5,956 bases of DNA from CBDUXZ01 sp965371325 [NCBI: uncultured bacterium]. Lineage in GTDB: Bacteria > JAUYMQ01. The stretch is taken from positions 1 to 5,956 of the forward strand of contig CBDUXZ010000138.1 in NCBI GenBank assembly GCA_965371325.1, written 5' to 3'. Of the stretch, positions 5,067-5,956 are shown piece after piece. The position numbers and the translations under genes were made by a program. The notes under the pieces were generated by a model. It worked only from the letters and a program-made list of their open reading frames with translations. It was not told where the DNA came from and did no database searches. The number at the start of each line of letters is the position of its first letter. The stretch's first letter is position 1.

Positions 5067-5956
5067 TTACTGCGCCCTGATGCGGATTTGTTGCGCCTTC
5101 TCCCAGAGGCCCTCGGCGCTCTCGCCGTCCTCAGGATAGAAGGCGTAACCGTACTGGAGATGAACCTTGATAGTCAGGTCGGCCGGAAGATCCGCCCGGA
5201 TGGCGTCGTTCAGGGAGACGGAAAGGCGCGTGATCGCCTCCGTGGCGTCAATGCCCGGTTCGGGGAAGAGAATTCCGAAGGTGAGCTGATCCAGCCGCGC
5301 GAGGATATCAAAACCCCGGAGATTATCGCGGAGCGTTTCGCTGACCTTGATGATCAGGCGCCGCCCCGCCTCGTCGCCGACACGCTCTTCGAACTCCGCG
5401 TGGTTCGCCAAACGGCAGATCATAAGGCAGATGTTTCGGTCCGATCGCTTTGCGCGCTCCAGCTCGTCCTTCACCCGCCCCTCCAGGAACTCCTGGTTGG
5501 GAAGCCCCGTGGCCTCGTCAAGCTGATCGATTTGTTTCGAGCGCTCGGTGAGAGTCGCCTGGAGCACGGCTCTTTCGGCGAAGCCTGCATAGCGTACGAA
5601 GACTTCTCGATCCTCGTGGGTGAAAGGGACGGGATAGAACGAGTCCTGGACGAGTTTGTCGTAAACGGCGAGCGTCCCGAGTATTCCGTTGGGGTGGCGC
5701 AGGGGAATCCCGAGGGCGGTCTGAACCGTGGGGTTGTCTTCCGAGAGCTCGGCGTCTTCCCGGACATCCGGAACCAGCACGAGTTCCTTGCGGCGCAACA
5801 GGCGGATGACGAACTTCTTGTCGAAGGCGAACAGGCTCTTCTGAAGCCGCGTGTCGCCCGACCCGAAATAGGAGCGGATCATATAGCGGCCGGTCGAGGC
5901 CTCCCGGAGTCGCAGGACACAGGCATCGCACTGGAGAATCATGCCGGCCGAAGATG
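5067..5956 (-). CDS. GAF plus degenerate GGDEF domain protein, N-terminus beyond window
   Basis: At least 296 residues, read from the right edge to the TAA at 5067. An ATG at 5942 exists, but the frame is open to the window end and a GAF domain would begin before it (the upstream residues SSAG join MILQCDACVLRL), so the true start lies outside. Counting from that Met: residues 1-128 are a GAF sensory domain (DKKFVIRLL, LVLVPDVRED, ALGIPLRHPNGILGTLAVYD, FTHEDREVFVRYAGFA), 129-142 a linker helix, and 143-290 a GGDEF-type domain (DEATGLPNQEFLEGRV, the F/GDEAGRRL segment, YGYAFYPEDGESAEGLWEKA). The signature normally reading RxGGDEF is RLDQLTF at 216-222, so only Arg and the last Phe remain and diguanylate cyclase activity is very unlikely. 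It may bind nucleotide or partner proteins, or be a signal-sensing adaptor. Stop codons of this gene and the convergent exosortase operon are only 21 nt apart. The family is clear; the role is inferred. Confidence 0.92.
   Translation of the reverse strand, partial: SSAGMILQCDACVLRLREASTGRYMIRSYFGSGDTRLQKSLFAFDKKFVIRLLRRKELVLVPDVREDAELSEDNPTVQTALGIPLRHPNGILGTLAVYDKLVQDSFYPVPFTHEDREVFVRYAGFAERAVLQATLTERSKQIDQLDEATGLPNQEFLEGRVKDELERAKRSDRNICLMICRLANHAEFEERVGDEAGRRLIIKVSETLRDNLRGFDILARLDQLTFGILFPEPGIDATEAITRLSVSLNDAIRADLPADLTIKVHLQYGYAFYPEDGESAEGLWEKAQQIRIRAQ

Noticed and set aside
1-5956. CRISPR array, tRNA, insertion sequence, phage or restriction genes
   Set aside because: Looked for regular repeats, terminal inverted repeats, transposase motifs and cloverleaf patterns; none seen.

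Overview
This is a GC-rich bacterial window with seven protein-coding genes and no RNA genes, mobile elements or CRISPR. The organism is probably Gram-negative: there is a lipoprotein with an outer-membrane-type +2 residue, a methyltransferase with a Sec signal peptide, and a protein-sorting enzyme of the exosortase family, a group found in EPS-producing Gram-negatives. The gene mix would fit a deltaproteobacterium-like lineage or a related uncultured phylum, but nothing here fixes the taxonomy.

Left part, plus strand: the 3' five-sixths of an alanine dehydrogenase gene (ends 934); then, after a 189-nt gap, a two-gene unit (1124-2844) encoding a glycine-zipper lipoprotein and a secreted von Willebrand factor A (VWA)-like protein. 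These two overlap by 4 nt (GTGA), and a small palindrome covers the second ribosome binding site, so translational coupling is likely.

Middle: the VWA gene converges on a minus-strand protein-L-isoaspartate O-methyltransferase gene (2954-3718) with a clear signal peptide, so it should act in the periplasm. A perfect 9-bp inverted repeat lies in the gap between them. The methyltransferase gene is divergent, across a 188-nt gap, from a two-gene operon (3907-5045). That operon encodes a short exosortase with its Cys/Arg/His triad (most like XrtH) and, by ATGA overlap, a membrane protein with a very basic tail that is likely its dedicated partner.

Right edge: a minus-strand GAF plus GGDEF protein (5067 to beyond the window) converges on the exosortase operon with only 21 nt between stop codons. 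Its GGDEF signature has decayed to DQLTF, so it is probably a sensor or binding protein and not a cyclase.

The theme from 1124 to 5045 is the cell envelope: export, sorting, repair and a possible surface complex. No recognisable exosortase substrate lies in the window, so the sorting pair must act on proteins encoded elsewhere. I see no clear evidence of a wholly new system. The best leads are the sortase pair, the VWA protein with an altered metal site plus a calcium-loop insert, and the decayed GGDEF protein.
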